NCBI GenBank assembly: GCA_024123955.1
Contig: CP099652.1
Location: 6,200,001 to 6,264,000 of the forward strand
Length of the DNA: 64,000 nucleotides
Origin: Oxalobacteraceae bacterium OTU3CINTB1
GTDB lineage: Bacteria > Pseudomonadota > Gammaproteobacteria > Burkholderiales > Burkholderiaceae_D
Direction: 5' to 3'
Part shown: positions 45,601 through 54,061 of the stretch, in pieces
How positions within the stretch are numbered: position 1 is the first letter of the stretch
Layout of the letters: every line of letters starts with the position of its first letter
Made by a program: the position numbers and the translations under genes
The notes under the pieces: model-generated
Database searches by the model: none
What the model was told of the DNA's origin: nothing
The model's input: only the letters and a program-made list of their open reading frames with translations

Positions 45601-45802
45601 CGTGAGCGCCAGCGTCGGCGCCGCCGTGCACGAGGGCGGCGGTGGCGGCGGTGACGGCGGTGGCGGTGGTGACGGCGGTGGCGGTGGTGACGGCGGGGGC
45701 CAGGGCGGCACCCACGAAGAGCTCTACAAGCGCGCCGACGTGGCGCTGTACCGGGCCAAGGCGGCCGGGCGCGACACCTGGCGCCTGGCCGGCGACGATT
45801 GA
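42641..45802 (+). CDS. beta-propeller sensor diguanylate cyclase (Y_Y_Y-GGDEF)
   Basis: A 1053-residue one-component sensor with a signal-anchor N-terminus (VVPCLPMLLSLLSLLPAPARA). About 30-700 hold many two-component-regulator propeller repeats with the phrase (I/L)WIGT or LWVGT; about 725-800 is a Y_Y_Y domain; one membrane helix is near 817-833; then a short coiled coil and a GGDEF domain with RLGGDEF near 944. The active site is intact, so it should make cyclic-di-GMP in response to a periplasmic ligand. Oddities: a collagen-like NPGNPGDPGTPGNPGA insert (44749-44800) and a Gly-Asp repeat inside GGDEF. G+C is well above that of the neighbours. The start may be 42626 instead. Confidence 0.9.
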   Translation: MPQCNFHRLVVPCLPMLLSLLSLLPAPARADGAEPARWAALTHTAFKHHTFAETGAGLAFAQDRAGFVWIGTQTGLVRWDGNRPRKFVADPLRADALPDNYITSLLVDQAGRLWVGTSSGGLARYDAAREHFTRLPPGPAGLGDAQVTALADDGAGGIWVGTGGGLDHLDARGARTRGARALPARAVGALLRDGGGTLWIGTRDGLLRRARGAAAPVAVALPGHGAGANISALMQDSAGRIWIGTRRDGAFVIEPGSAVARAVREGGPAPTLDRERVTAIVEAGLGEVWLGTDGANGGIVAVDPLRGTTRRIRHQPDTPDSLYENDVMALFRERSGIIFVGAMGALSQHDPLPRAVTTIRSTGQAATGGAAAKLSVPSMLVHPDGRLWLGVVGGGIDIVDPQRGTVARLAPAPPGTPGTLPTGRVLAMAPGRGGSVYLGTEQGLYRADADGANVRRLALPGRRPEASVWSLAPVGDMLWLGGLDGLWALSVAPGGQLAVRRHEQHSLGDPRVTALLPAGGGVWVGTRGGLARVAGDGAVERVPTALAEADRMAPGYVSSMLIDRRGRLWLSQFGTGVAILERTDADGRRRFRRLGTANGLEDSGANMLLEDAAGAIWASTDANLARIDARSFAIRTFGPADGVHIPTYWTASGARTAEDELVFGGLSGVTVLRPGRLGRWDYQAPVVATRILVNDREVPAGRYNPGNPGDPGTPGNPGARPAPIAVPPEARGRGFSLEFAALDYSAPERNRYAYRLAGFDPDWIKADATARRAAYTNLPPGDYVLQLRGSNRNGDWSAPLEVPVRVLPAWHQRPLARGAAAMLAAALLAALVQARTALLRRRQRELVAMVDTRTAELRATQSQLEQLAYGDPLTGLANRRLFTDELRHLVARAARGGPGFTLLLIDLDHFKQVNDTLGHDAGDALLVAAAARLRAAVREADRPFRLGGDEFAVLLGQTIDRATIAPVCLRILENLAQPLAHGAATMRVSASVGAAVHEGGGGGGDGGGGGDGGGGGDGGGQGGTHEELYKRADVALYRAKAAGRDTWRLAGDD
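45635..45709. repeat. 18-bp minisatellite encoding a Gly/Asp repeat in the GGDEF domain
   Basis: The DNA repeats an 18-bp unit about three to four times and encodes GGGGGD repeats between the SVGAAVHE strand and the ELYKRADVALYRAK helix of the GGDEF domain. The usual family has a short loop here. Copy-number changes would keep the reading frame. Confidence 0.8.
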
Positions 45803-45852
45803 TTTTTTGACATGCCGGCGGCGGCGGCGTCCGCGTCCGCCGCCGCGTCCTT

Positions 45853-45858
45853 TATAAT
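45853..45858 (+). promoter_or_regulatory. candidate -10 box for valS
   Basis: A perfect TATAAT 69 nt before the valS start. A perfect TTGACA stands at 45817-45822, but the 30-nt spacing is too long for a normal promoter, so the real -35 is not clear. Confidence 0.4.
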
Positions 45859-45926
45859 GGGCGTTTTCGCCTACGCTTTTTCGCGGCCGCGCGTTCACCA
45901 GATACACTACATACATCAGCCAAATC

Positions 45927-48740
45927 ATGGAATTAGCCAAGTCTTTCGAGCCTGCCGACATTGAACAATTCTGGCGCACCGAGTGGGAAGCGCGCGGATA
46001 CTACGCCGCCACCCTCGACGCCGGCAAACCGTCGTTCAGCATCCAGCTGCCGCCGCCGAACGTGACCGGCACCCTGCACATGGGCCATGCCTTCAACCAG
46101 ACCATCATGGATGGCCTGACCCGCTACCACCGCATGCTGGGCCACAACACGGCCTGGATCCCCGGCACCGACCACGCCGGCATCGCCACCCAGATCGTCG
46201 TCGAGCGCCAGCTCGACGCGCAAAAGATCTCGCGCCACGACCTCGGCCGCGAAGCCTTCGTCAAGAAGGTCTGGGAATGGAAGGAGAAATCGGGCTCGAC
46301 CATCACCGGCCAGATGCGCCGGCTGGGCGCCTCGCCCGACTGGCAGCGCGAATACTTCACGATGGACGAGACGCGCTCGCAGGTCGTCACCGACGTCTTC
46401 GTGCGCCTGCACGAGCAGGGCCTGATCTACCGCGGCAAGCGCCTGGTCAACTGGGACCCGGTGCTGGGCACGGCCGTCTCCGACCTCGAAGTGGTCTCCG
46501 AAGAGGAAGACGGCTCGATGTGGTACATCAAGTACCCGCTGGCCGACGGCAGCGGCTCGCTGACGGTGGCCACCACCCGTCCCGAGACCATGCTCGGCGA
46601 CGTCGCCGTGGCGGTCGATCCGACCGACGAGCGCTACCAGGCGCTGGTGGGCAAGATGCTGGTGCTGCCGCTGGTCGGCCGCGAAATCCCCATCATCGCC
46701 GACGACTACGTCGACAAGGCCTTCGGCACCGGCTGCGTCAAGATCACGCCGGCGCACGATCTGAACGACTACGCGGTCGGCCAGCGCCACAAGCTGCCGA
46801 TGCTGTCGATCATGACCCTGGAAGCGAAGATCAACGACGAGGCGCCCGAGGCCTATCGCGGCATGGACCGCTTTGTCGCGCGCAAGCAGATCGTCGCCGA
46901 CCTCGACGCGCAGGGCTTGCTCGAGCAGGTCAAGCCGCACAAGCTGATGGTGCCGCGCGGCGACCGCACCGGCGTCATCATCGAACCGATGCTGACCGAC
47001 CAGTGGTTCGTCGCCATGAGCCAGCCGGCGCCGGAAGGCACCTTCTTCCCGGGCAAATCGATCGCCGAGGTCGCGCTCGAGAAGGTCGCCAGCGGCGACA
47101 TCAAGTTCGTGCCGGAAAACTGGAGCACCACCTACAACCAGTGGCTCAACAACATCCAGGACTGGTGCATCTCGCGCCAGCTGTGGTGGGGCCACCAGAT
47201 CCCGGCCTGGTACGACGAGGCCGGCAACATCTTCGTCGCCAAGACCGAGGCCGAGGCGCTGGTCAAGCAGCAGGCGGCCGGCAGCAGCGGGCCGCTGCGC
47301 CGCGACAACGACGTGCTCGACACGTGGTTCTCGTCGGCGCTGGTGCCGTTCTCGACGCTCGGCTGGCCGGAAGAAACGCCGGACCTGAAAGCGTTCCTGC
47401 CGTCGTCGGTGCTGGTGACCGGTTTCGACATCATCTTCTTCTGGGTCGCGCGCATGGTGATGTTCACCCTGCACTTCACGGGAAAAGTGCCCTTTGAAAC
47501 GGTGTACGTGCACGGCCTGGTGCGCGACTCGCAGGGCCAGAAGATGTCCAAGTCCAAGGGCAACACGCTCGACCCGATCGACCTGATCGACGGCATCGGC
47601 ATCGACGCGCTGGTGGAAAAACGCACCACCGGGCTGATGAACCCGAAGGCGGCCGAGAAGATCGCCAAGGCCACGCGCAAGGAATTCCCGGAGGGCATCG
47701 CCGCCTACGGCACCGACGCGGTGCGCTTCACGATGGCCTCGTACGCCTCGCTGGGCCGCAACATCAACTTCGACCTCGGCCGCGCCGAAGGCTACCGCAA
47801 CTTCTGCAACAAGCTGTGGAACGCCACCCGCTTCGTGCTGATGAACACGGAGGAGAAGGATTGCTCGGCAAGCCCAACCGATCTGTCGAACGCCGACAAG
47901 TGGATCATCTCGCTGCTGCAAAAGGCCGAGCTGGACGTGGCCAAGGGCTTTGCCGACTACCGCTTCGACAATATCGCCTCGACGATCTACAAATTCGTCT
48001 GGGACGAGTACTGCGACTGGTACCTGGAAGTGGCCAAGGTGCAGGTGCAAAACGGCACCGAAGGCCAGCAGCGCGCCACCCGCCACACCCTGCTGCGCGT
48101 GCTGGAAGTGGTGCTGCGCCTGGCCCATCCGGTGATCCCGTTCGTCACCGAGGCGCTGTGGCAGGCGGTCGCGCCGCTGGCCGGCAAAGCGGCGGCGGAC
48201 AGCGGCGAATCGATCATGACGCAGCCGTACCCGATCGCCAACCCCGCCAACATCGACGAGGCGGCAGAGGCCTGGATGCAGCAACTCAAGACGCTGACCG
48301 ACGCCACCCGCAACCTGCGCGGCGAAATGCAGCTGGCGCCGTCGCTGCGCGTGCCGCTGATCGTCGAGGCGGAGGCGGGTAATGCGGCCGACAAGGCGGC
48401 GATGGAAGGCTTTGCGCCGTACATCCAGTCGCTCGGCAAGCTGTCGGAAGTGCAGATCGTCGACGCGCTGCCGGAATCGCCGGCGGCCGTGTCCATCGTC
48501 GGCACCACCAAGCTGATGCTGAAGGTGGAGATCGACGTCAAGGCCGAGCGTGAGCGGCTGTCGAAGGAGATTGCGCGCGTCGAGGGCGAGATCAACAAGG
48601 CCAACGGCAAGCTGTCGAACGAAAGTTTCGTCGCCCGCGCGCCGGCCGAGGTGGTGGCGCAGGAGAAGGAACGCGTGGCCAACTTCTCGGCGACCCTGGA
48701 CAAGATGCGCGAGCAATTCGCCAAATTGCCAGCCGCGTGA
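45927..48740 (+). CDS. valS: valyl-tRNA synthetase
   Basis: ValRS charges tRNA-Val and edits mischarged threonine. The 937-residue protein has the class I signatures: [15 protein letters not shown] near residues 40-54 (HMGH form of HIGH), the editing CP1 domain (about 190-340), [14 protein letters not shown] near 537-550, an anticodon-binding domain, and a C-terminal arm with coiled coil ([20 protein letters not shown] near 870-890). Length and order are normal. It stands alone on the plus strand, followed by a PEP-CTERM gene after an AT-rich 121-nt gap. Confidence 0.97.
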   Translation: MELAKSFEPADIEQFWRTEWEARGYYAATLDAGKPSFSIQLPPPNVTGTLHMGHAFNQTIMDGLTRYHRMLGHNTAWIPGTDHAGIATQIVVERQLDAQKISRHDLGREAFVKKVWEWKEKSGSTITGQMRRLGASPDWQREYFTMDETRSQVVTDVFVRLHEQGLIYRGKRLVNWDPVLGTAVSDLEVVSEEEDGSMWYIKYPLADGSGSLTVATTRPETMLGDVAVAVDPTDERYQALVGKMLVLPLVGREIPIIADDYVDKAFGTGCVKITPAHDLNDYAVGQRHKLPMLSIMTLEAKINDEAPEAYRGMDRFVARKQIVADLDAQGLLEQVKPHKLMVPRGDRTGVIIEPMLTDQWFVAMSQPAPEGTFFPGKSIAEVALEKVASGDIKFVPENWSTTYNQWLNNIQDWCISRQLWWGHQIPAWYDEAGNIFVAKTEAEALVKQQAAGSSGPLRRDNDVLDTWFSSALVPFSTLGWPEETPDLKAFLPSSVLVTGFDIIFFWVARMVMFTLHFTGKVPFETVYVHGLVRDSQGQKMSKSKGNTLDPIDLIDGIGIDALVEKRTTGLMNPKAAEKIAKATRKEFPEGIAAYGTDAVRFTMASYASLGRNINFDLGRAEGYRNFCNKLWNATRFVLMNTEEKDCSASPTDLSNADKWIISLLQKAELDVAKGFADYRFDNIASTIYKFVWDEYCDWYLEVAKVQVQNGTEGQQRATRHTLLRVLEVVLRLAHPVIPFVTEALWQAVAPLAGKAAADSGESIMTQPYPIANPANIDEAAEAWMQQLKTLTDATRNLRGEMQLAPSLRVPLIVEAEAGNAADKAAMEGFAPYIQSLGKLSEVQIVDALPESPAAVSIVGTTKLMLKVEIDVKAERERLSKEIARVEGEINKANGKLSNESFVARAPAEVVAQEKERVANFSATLDKMREQFAKLPAA

Positions 48741-48861
48741 CGTCGCAATGGGTTGGTTCGATTATTGCAGGATGATCGGACCAAGCCATCTGCAACCTAA
48801 AATAATTTTACATTATTGCAATTTCATGTTCTAATTAGCTACATTTTTGATACCTATAGAC

Positions 48862-49557
48862 ATGAAAAAATACCTTTTGGCACTTTTGAGCAGCCTGTTG
48901 ATGTCCGTCTCCGCGCACGCCACCATGGTCACGTACAACTACACCGCGACCGTATATTTCATATATAACTACGATTACACAAAACCAGCCCCTCTAACGC
49001 CCGATTCCATCGCCTTGACCGACGGCGTCATCAGCGTCGGGAACGTCCTCCAGGGTCAGTTCAGTTACGACACTGCCACACCCCTCCATGCCAACCCGGA
49101 TACCTACGGCGCGACGTACATCGGCGCTGCGCCGCGACTGGCAGCGACAGCGCAGTTCTCCAGGGGCGTGACATTCGCATCGGACACGGGCGCAGCCAAG
49201 GCCAATATCCAAATCTACGATAACCATGAATCTCTGCACGACTATCTGTGGCTGGACGCCTACTCTGGTACTGGCGCCGATCAGCGCGCCTTGACGTTCA
49301 ATTTTGCCAGTGAGGACGAGGCGGTCATGGACGGCAAGAACATTCCGGACTCACTGAGTGGCTTTGATCGTCGCTTCATGTATTTCTCAGGAAAATTGAG
49401 CCCGACCTCCTTCTATGATGTATTGGCGAGAATCGACTCGCTGACGCCGATGGCCACTGCCGTGCCTGAGCCGGAGACCTATGCGATGCTGCTGGCAGGT
49501 ATCGGCTTGGTCGGCTGGACCGCCCACAAAAGAAAGAAAGCGGTCGCAGCCATTTAA
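48862..49557 (+). CDS. PEP-CTERM sorting-domain exported protein
   Basis: A 231-residue secreted protein with a signal peptide (MKKYLLALLSSLLMSVSAHA) and a C-terminal PEP-CTERM signal: VPEPETYAMLLAGIGLVGW followed by a basic tail (HKRKKA). Such proteins are processed by exosortase (XrtA) and often linked to exopolysaccharide. The middle is beta-rich and has no recognised enzyme motif. It is preceded by about 70 nt of unusually AT-rich DNA, which probably holds its promoter. The stop codon directly abuts that of the convergent dehydratase gene. No exosortase gene is in the window. Confidence 0.88.
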   Translation: MKKYLLALLSSLLMSVSAHATMVTYNYTATVYFIYNYDYTKPAPLTPDSIALTDGVISVGNVLQGQFSYDTATPLHANPDTYGATYIGAAPRLAATAQFSRGVTFASDTGAAKANIQIYDNHESLHDYLWLDAYSGTGADQRALTFNFASEDEAVMDGKNIPDSLSGFDRRFMYFSGKLSPTSFYDVLARIDSLTPMATAVPEPETYAMLLAGIGLVGWTAHKRKKAVAAI

Positions 49558-50523
49558 TCAGGTCGCAAGCAAAGCGGCGTAGCGTTCGATATCGACGTTG
49601 CCGCCGCTGATGATGATACCCACCCGCTTGCCCTGCAGCTGATCTTTCGTCGCCCGCGCGGCCGCCAGCCCCAGGCAACCCGTCGGCTCAACCACGATCT
49701 TCATGCGCGCCGCGAAGAAGCGCATCTCGGCGCGCAGCTGCTCGTCGCCCACCGTCAAGATATCGTCCACATCGCGCTGGATGATCGGGAACGTCAGGTT
49801 GCCGAGGTGCTGCGTCTGCGCACCGTCGGCGATTGTCTTGGGCGTGTCGATGTGCACGATGGCGCCGCTGCGGAACGATTGCTGCCCGTCGTTGCCAGCC
49901 TCCGGCTCCACGCCAAAGAGCGTCGTCTTGGGCGACAACGCCCGCGTCGCCAGCGCCGAGCCACTGAGCAAACCACCACCACCCAGGCAGACGAACAAGT
50001 AATCCAGCTCGCCCACCTCCTCGAACAATTCCTTGGCGGCCGTGCCCTGCCCCGCGATCACGTCGGCGTGGTCGTACGGCGGAATCAACGTCAGTCCATG
50101 CCTGGCGGCCAGGTCGCGGCCGATCTGCTCGCGGTCCTCGGTGTAACGATCGTACAGCACCACTTGCGCGCCGTAGCCGCGCGTGGCGGCGATCTTCGAC
50201 GGCGGCGCGTCGTGCGGCATGACGATGGTCGCGGGTATGCCCATCAACTGCGCCGACAGCGCGATGCCCTGTGCGTGGTTGCCCGACGAGAAAGCCACCA
50301 CGCCGGCGCGGCGCTGCTGCGCATCGAACTTCGCCAGCGCGTTGTAGCTGCCGCGGAATTTGAACGCGCCCATGCGCTGCAAGTTCTCCGCCTTGAAAAA
50401 CACCCGGGCGCCCAGTTCGGCGTCGGCCGTGCGCGAGGTCAGCACCGGCGTGCGGTGCGCGTGGCCGGCGATGCGCTCGGACGCGGCGACGACGTCGGCG
50501 TAGGTTGGAAGTAGTGCGCTCAT
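49558..50523 (-). CDS. PLP-dependent threonine/serine or threo-3-hydroxyaspartate dehydratase
   Basis: A 321-residue fold-type II PLP enzyme. The Schiff-base lysine is in MGAFKFRGSYNAL (Lys55), the Asn loop in SSGNHAQGIA near 77-86, the phosphate-binding GGGGLLSG near 178-185, and the C-terminal SGGNVD near 308. The protein lacks the ACT regulatory domain of biosynthetic IlvA. This short form includes catabolic threonine dehydratase, serine racemase and L-threo-3-hydroxyaspartate ammonia-lyase. It is the third gene of an operon with an OCD-family reductase and a YheO-type regulator, which favours hydroxyaspartate or D/L-amino-acid catabolism. Confidence 0.88.
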   Translation of the reverse strand: MSALLPTYADVVAASERIAGHAHRTPVLTSRTADAELGARVFFKAENLQRMGAFKFRGSYNALAKFDAQQRRAGVVAFSSGNHAQGIALSAQLMGIPATIVMPHDAPPSKIAATRGYGAQVVLYDRYTEDREQIGRDLAARHGLTLIPPYDHADVIAGQGTAAKELFEEVGELDYLFVCLGGGGLLSGSALATRALSPKTTLFGVEPEAGNDGQQSFRSGAIVHIDTPKTIADGAQTQHLGNLTFPIIQRDVDDILTVGDEQLRAEMRFFAARMKIVVEPTGCLGLAAARATKDQLQGKRVGIIISGGNVDIERYAALLAT

Positions 50524-50538
50524 CTTGCTCCTCTGTGG

Positions 50539-51513
50539 TTACCAGGGCCAGGCGATGCTGGTCCCGGTGCCGTTTGCCAAAGCGCGCTGATACAGCATGC
50601 GCGCCACTGTAAGATCCTGCAGGGCGATGCCCGTCATGTCGAAAATGGTGATGGCGTCGGTGGCGGCGCCTGTGCGCGCCGGCGCGCCGGCGGCCAGCAG
50701 CGCGCCCAGCTCCCCGGCCTGCGTGTCCATCGCCCATTGCAGCTCGCCGATGGCGCGCGCCTGGTCTAAATCGTCGGCCCACACGCGGGCCAGCGCCAGC
50801 AACCCTTCCGGCAGTTCGCGCTTGCCGCGCGTGTCGCTGCCGACGCAGTTCAGGTGCGTGCCGGGCTCGACCGCCCGCGTGGAAAACAACGGTCCAGCGC
50901 CACGCGTGGCGGTGATGACGATATCGCTTTCGGCGACGGCGGCATCGGGGCCGTCGCCAGCGGCGACGTCGCAGCGCGCGGCGAACAGCGCTTCAAAACG
51001 CCGATCGCGGCGGCCGTCCGATGTCAGGTATCGCACGCGCCGTATGCCGGGCATGACGCGCAGCGCGTAGTCGGTGTGCGCCGCGCCCTGCACGCCGGTG
51101 CCGAACACGCACAAGCTTTCGCTGTCGGGCCGCGCCAACGCCAGCAAGCCCAGGGCTCCCGCCGCCGCCGTGCGCGTGGTGGTGACGGCGTTGCCGTCGA
51201 TCACGCATTGCGGCCGTCCCGTGGCCGGGTCGAACAGCATGATCGTCGCCTGATGGCCGTCGGCGCCGTGCGCGCGGTTGCCGGGCCAGAAACCGGCCGC
51301 CTTCATGCCGAGCGACTCCCGCTCCGCAACGCCGCCGGACTTGATGCCGAATACGCCGGCCGGCAGCGCCTCGCGCACCAGCGGGAAGATCTTGCCGGCG
51401 CCGCTGGCGTGCAGCAGGAAGGCGTCGCGCACGGCGTCGAGCACGTCGCCCGGCCGCAGCAGCGCGCCGGCCTGGTCGCGGTCCAACAAGAGCAGGCTGG
51501 CGTTATCTGGCAT
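50539..51513 (-). CDS. ornithine cyclodeaminase / mu-crystallin family reductase
   Basis: A 324-residue NAD(P)-binding protein of the OCD family, which includes ornithine cyclodeaminase, L-arginine dehydrogenase DauB, alanine dehydrogenase and iminosuccinate reductase BhcD. The Rossmann loop VFGTGVQGAAHTDYALRV is near residues 138-155; the substrate-side motifs GFKSGG-like (FGIKSGGVAE), DGNAVTTTRTAAAGAL and IFDMTGIALQDL are also present. It overlaps the end of the regulator gene by 11 nt and precedes the dehydratase by 15 nt. The exact substrate is unclear. Confidence 0.88.
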   Translation of the reverse strand: MPDNASLLLLDRDQAGALLRPGDVLDAVRDAFLLHASGAGKIFPLVREALPAGVFGIKSGGVAERESLGMKAAGFWPGNRAHGADGHQATIMLFDPATGRPQCVIDGNAVTTTRTAAAGALGLLALARPDSESLCVFGTGVQGAAHTDYALRVMPGIRRVRYLTSDGRRDRRFEALFAARCDVAAGDGPDAAVAESDIVITATRGAGPLFSTRAVEPGTHLNCVGSDTRGKRELPEGLLALARVWADDLDQARAIGELQWAMDTQAGELGALLAAGAPARTGAATDAITIFDMTGIALQDLTVARMLYQRALANGTGTSIAWPW

Positions 51514-52129
51514 CGTTGTATACCGTGGCGCGTGAAACGTTCAAATAGGCGGCGACGATTTCCATCGCGCGCCGCACATCGCTCAATCCCGACTCCTTCA
51601 GTTCGCGCATCAGCGCCTTGCGCTCGTCGGCCTTGAGCGCGCGCGGCGTGGTCGCCAGCCGCGCCGCGAACTGGTCGATGCGCGCGCGGAGGGCGTCGGC
51701 GCCGGCCGGCTCCAGGGTCTCGCTGACCCCGGCGGCGGTGTCGACCTTGCCGAACTGCGTCAGCAGGCTGTTCAGACTGCGGAACACGGTCAGGTCCACA
51801 TTCATGCACAGCGCCGCGATATAGCGTCCCTCGCTATCCTTGATGCCGATCGAGGTGCTCTTGGCCAGCCGGCCGTCGGCAAAGGTGTTGGGGTAGTTGG
51901 CGATCACCTGCGCGAAGTCCGGGTCGGCGGCGCGCGCCAGTCCCAGCTCGGTGGCCGGCGCGCCGACACTGCGCCCCGACAGGTTGTTGTGGATGGCGAG
52001 GATGGCATGCTCGGGATCGAGCAAATCGTGCAGCACGACCTCGCAAAACGGCGCCAGGGTCTGGCCCAGGCCGTCGGCGACCTGCCGCAGCTGCGCCAGC
52101 AGGTTTTGCTGTTCCGGTGTTTTTTTCAT
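51503..52129 (-). CDS. YheO/DauR-type transcriptional regulator (PAS + HTH)
   Basis: A 208-residue regulator with an N-terminal YheO-type PAS domain (VVLHDLLDPEHAILAIHNNL near 26-45; RYIAALCMNVDLTVF near 100-115) and a C-terminal helix-turn-helix of the HTH_22 type (AMEIVAAYLNVSRATVYNDAR at the end). DauR of Pseudomonas, which controls D-arginine catabolism, is the best-known relative. It is first in the three-gene operon and its coding sequence overlaps the reductase gene, so it probably controls its own operon in response to the substrate. Confidence 0.9.
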   Translation of the reverse strand: MKKTPEQQNLLAQLRQVADGLGQTLAPFCEVVLHDLLDPEHAILAIHNNLSGRSVGAPATELGLARAADPDFAQVIANYPNTFADGRLAKSTSIGIKDSEGRYIAALCMNVDLTVFRSLNSLLTQFGKVDTAAGVSETLEPAGADALRARIDQFAARLATTPRALKADERKALMRELKESGLSDVRRAMEIVAAYLNVSRATVYNDAR

Positions 52130-52239
52130 TTGCACATATTATCTCTTTTTAGATAATTTGTGTAATTCGATAGAAAATAGTACGACCGGTCATTTATTTG
52201 CTACACTCGTCAGACAAAAAACAACCGTTGGAGACCACC

Positions 52240-52683
52240 ATGAAATTTGCCGCATTCGCCCTCACCGCGCTGCTGTCCATCGCCCCCGCCTTCTCCTTTG
52301 CCGCCGACACGCCGGTCGGGCTGTGGAAGAACATCGACGACGAGACCGGCAAGCCGAAGGCGCTGATCCGCATCACCGAGAACGAAGGCGCGTTCCAGGG
52401 CCAGATCGAAAAGCTGTACCGCGAACCGAACGAAGACCAGAATCCGAAATGCGACAAGTGCGACGGCGCGCGCAAGGACCAACCCATCGTCGGCATGGTG
52501 ATCCTGTCGGGCCTGAAGAAGGATGGCGAAGAATTCAACGGCGGCGAGATCGTCGACCCGAAAAACGGCAAGGTCTACAAGGCCAAGATGCACATGACCG
52601 ACGCCGGCAAGAAGCTCAACGTGCGCGGCTACATCGGCATGCCAATGCTGGGCCGCTCGCAAGTGTGGGTGCGCCAAGAGTAA
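52240..52683 (+). CDS. DUF2147 family exported protein
   Basis: A 147-residue secreted protein: signal peptide MKFAAFALTALLSIAPAFSFA, then the DUF2147 beta-barrel core starting PVGLWKNIDDETGKPKALI, with a CDKC pair near residue 83, and closing with GYIGMPMLGRSQVWVRQE. The family is often found with steroid-like or glycan-utilisation genes; the function is unknown. The promoter must lie in the AT-rich 110-nt gap divergent from the YheO regulator. Confidence 0.88.
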   Translation: MKFAAFALTALLSIAPAFSFAADTPVGLWKNIDDETGKPKALIRITENEGAFQGQIEKLYREPNEDQNPKCDKCDGARKDQPIVGMVILSGLKKDGEEFNGGEIVDPKNGKVYKAKMHMTDAGKKLNVRGYIGMPMLGRSQVWVRQE

Positions 52684-52701
52684 GTCGCGCTCTTTGCTGC
52701 A

Positions 52702-53472
52702 TTACTGCTGTATGCCCCTGCCGGTGGCGGTCCAGTAAATGCCGCCCATCAGGTGCGACAGGTATTGCGGATCTTTATACATCTCGCCATTGTGCCCCAG
52801 CGCGGTGACGAACACGCGGCCCTTCTCGACCTGGTGGTACCACGCCACCGGGTGGTCCTTGCCCATGCCTTTTGACACCTGCCCCGGCCAGATCTTGGTC
52901 GGGTCGTAGGTGCTCTCGTCGACGTTGAGCACCGGGTTGATCTTGATGTTGTACGGATTGTCGAACACATACCACTCGTCGCTCCAGATCCAGCGCGCAG
53001 GCAGGCCGAACGTCGCCGGGAATTTCTTGTCGACGACTTCGGCCACGCCGGTCTGCAGCATCGGATGGTTGCCCACCCGCCTGCCGATCAGCTTCTCGAA
53101 CCACGGCCACGTATCGGGCGGAATGATCAGCGCGCGGTGCACCAGCATGGCGTTGCCGCCGTTGCGCATGTACTGCTCGAACTTCCTGCGGCGCGGCTCG
53201 CTGAGCTCCTCGCCCGGCGTGTTAAGGAACATCACCATCGCATATTGGCTCAAGTCGCCGTCGAACACTTCCGGCCGATGCGTATAGACCATCTCGAACG
53301 CGTGCAGTTTGGCCTGCTTCTCCAGGCTGTCGCGGGCGATCGGGATGTATTCGTAGTGGTATTTGCCGGGCATGGCCAGCACCAGGATTTTGTACTGGTC
53401 GTCGGCGCGCGCGCCGGCGGTGAACAACAACAAGCCAACCAGGGCCATGAAGGCCAATATGATTTTTTTCAT
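52702..53472 (-). CDS. exported ThuA-domain protein
   Basis: A 256-residue protein with a signal peptide (MKKIILAFMALVGLLLFTAG, cleaved after ARA). The class I glutamine-amidotransferase-like ThuA fold is seen in KILVLAMPGKYHYEY, VMFLNTPGEELSEPRR, and the C-terminal PVAWYHQVEKGRVFVTALGHN and YLSHLMGGIYWTATGR. ThuA proteins are linked to trehalose and other sugar utilisation. A palindrome of the LacI-operator type stands 17 nt upstream of the start, which fits sugar-responsive control. Confidence 0.9.
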   Translation of the reverse strand: MKKIILAFMALVGLLLFTAGARADDQYKILVLAMPGKYHYEYIPIARDSLEKQAKLHAFEMVYTHRPEVFDGDLSQYAMVMFLNTPGEELSEPRRRKFEQYMRNGGNAMLVHRALIIPPDTWPWFEKLIGRRVGNHPMLQTGVAEVVDKKFPATFGLPARWIWSDEWYVFDNPYNIKINPVLNVDESTYDPTKIWPGQVSKGMGKDHPVAWYHQVEKGRVFVTALGHNGEMYKDPQYLSHLMGGIYWTATGRGIQQ

Positions 53473-53488
53473 TCCATGTCTCCACAAA

Positions 53489-53500
53489 GTTAGCGCTAAC
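53489..53500. promoter_or_regulatory. LacI-family-type operator before thuA
   Basis: GTTAGCGCTAAC is a perfect 12-bp palindrome with a central CG, the usual core of LacI/GalR-family operators. It lies between a TATATT-like -10 sequence (minus strand) and the ThuA start, where bound repressor would block transcription. No LacI gene is in the window. Confidence 0.55.
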
Positions 53501-53587
53501 ATCCGGGTCGGTCCAATATACACTTTTTCCCGCCAGTGGTGATACGATTCTCGTATGGCTTGCGCCCCGGCAAGCAACGGAAACGCG

Positions 53588-54061
53588 ATGAGAATAGTAT
53601 TGAATCTGATCGGCTGCATGGCGGTGGCGCTAGGCGTGCTGGGCATTTTTCTGCCGCTGCTGCCGACCACGCCCTTTTTGCTGCTGGCCTCGGCCTGCTT
53701 CGCGCGCGGCTCGAGCCGGCTGCACAACTGGCTGCAAACCAACCGCGTGTTCGGCAAATACCTGCGCGACTACGAGAACGGCAAAGGCATTCCCTTGCGC
53801 GGCAAGGTCTGGATACTCATTTTCATGTGGACGTCGATGGCTTATTCCATCTGGCGCGTTGGGACGCCGTGGATAGGGATCATGATCGCGATGACAGGAT
53901 TGGGCGTGACGATTTATCTGATCCGCTTCGTTCCCAACATGTCACCGCTCGCCGGTGCTGACCTTCCAGCTCTTGGAACGGGCATGGCCGTTGATGACGC
54001 CGTCGAATGCGGCGGTATAGACGATGTTCGGCTTCCTCCGCGCGACCGGCACGATTGTTAG
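53588..54061 (+). CDS. YbaN-like DUF454 inner-membrane protein with an unusual C-terminal extension
   Basis: The first about 115 residues match the DUF454 (YbaN) family: MRIVLNLIGCMAVALGVLGI, FLPLLPTTPFLLLASACFAR, and membrane helices ending in YLIRFV. Relatives normally stop there. Here about 40 further residues follow (from VPNMSPLAG to RDRHDC) that are polar, less GC-rich in third positions, and antisense to a coding-like stretch on the minus strand. The natural stop may have been lost by a deletion or insertion. The start at 53588 is supported by MRIV. Confidence 0.75.
   Translation: MRIVLNLIGCMAVALGVLGIFLPLLPTTPFLLLASACFARGSSRLHNWLQTNRVFGKYLRDYENGKGIPLRGKVWILIFMWTSMAYSIWRVGTPWIGIMIAMTGLGVTIYLIRFVPNMSPLAGADLPALGTGMAVDDAVECGGIDDVRLPPRDRHDC

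Noticed and set aside
45817..45858. Promoter TTGACA ... TATAAT before valS
   Set aside because: The spacing is 30 nt, too long; the two hexamers are unlikely to work together.
42521..45979. A 1152-codon open frame on the minus strand
   Set aside because: It is antisense to the propeller-GGDEF gene, is made of Arg/Ala/Gly-rich low-complexity sequence, and exists because extreme GC content removes stop codons. The plus-strand frame has clear domains.
45933..48716. A 927-codon open frame on the minus strand
   Set aside because: Antisense of valS; His/Arg/Val-rich without motifs.
51715..51732. GGGTCTC...GACCCC as another repeat site
   Set aside because: It lies inside the coding sequence of the YheO-type regulator, is short and imperfect, and is best explained by chance.
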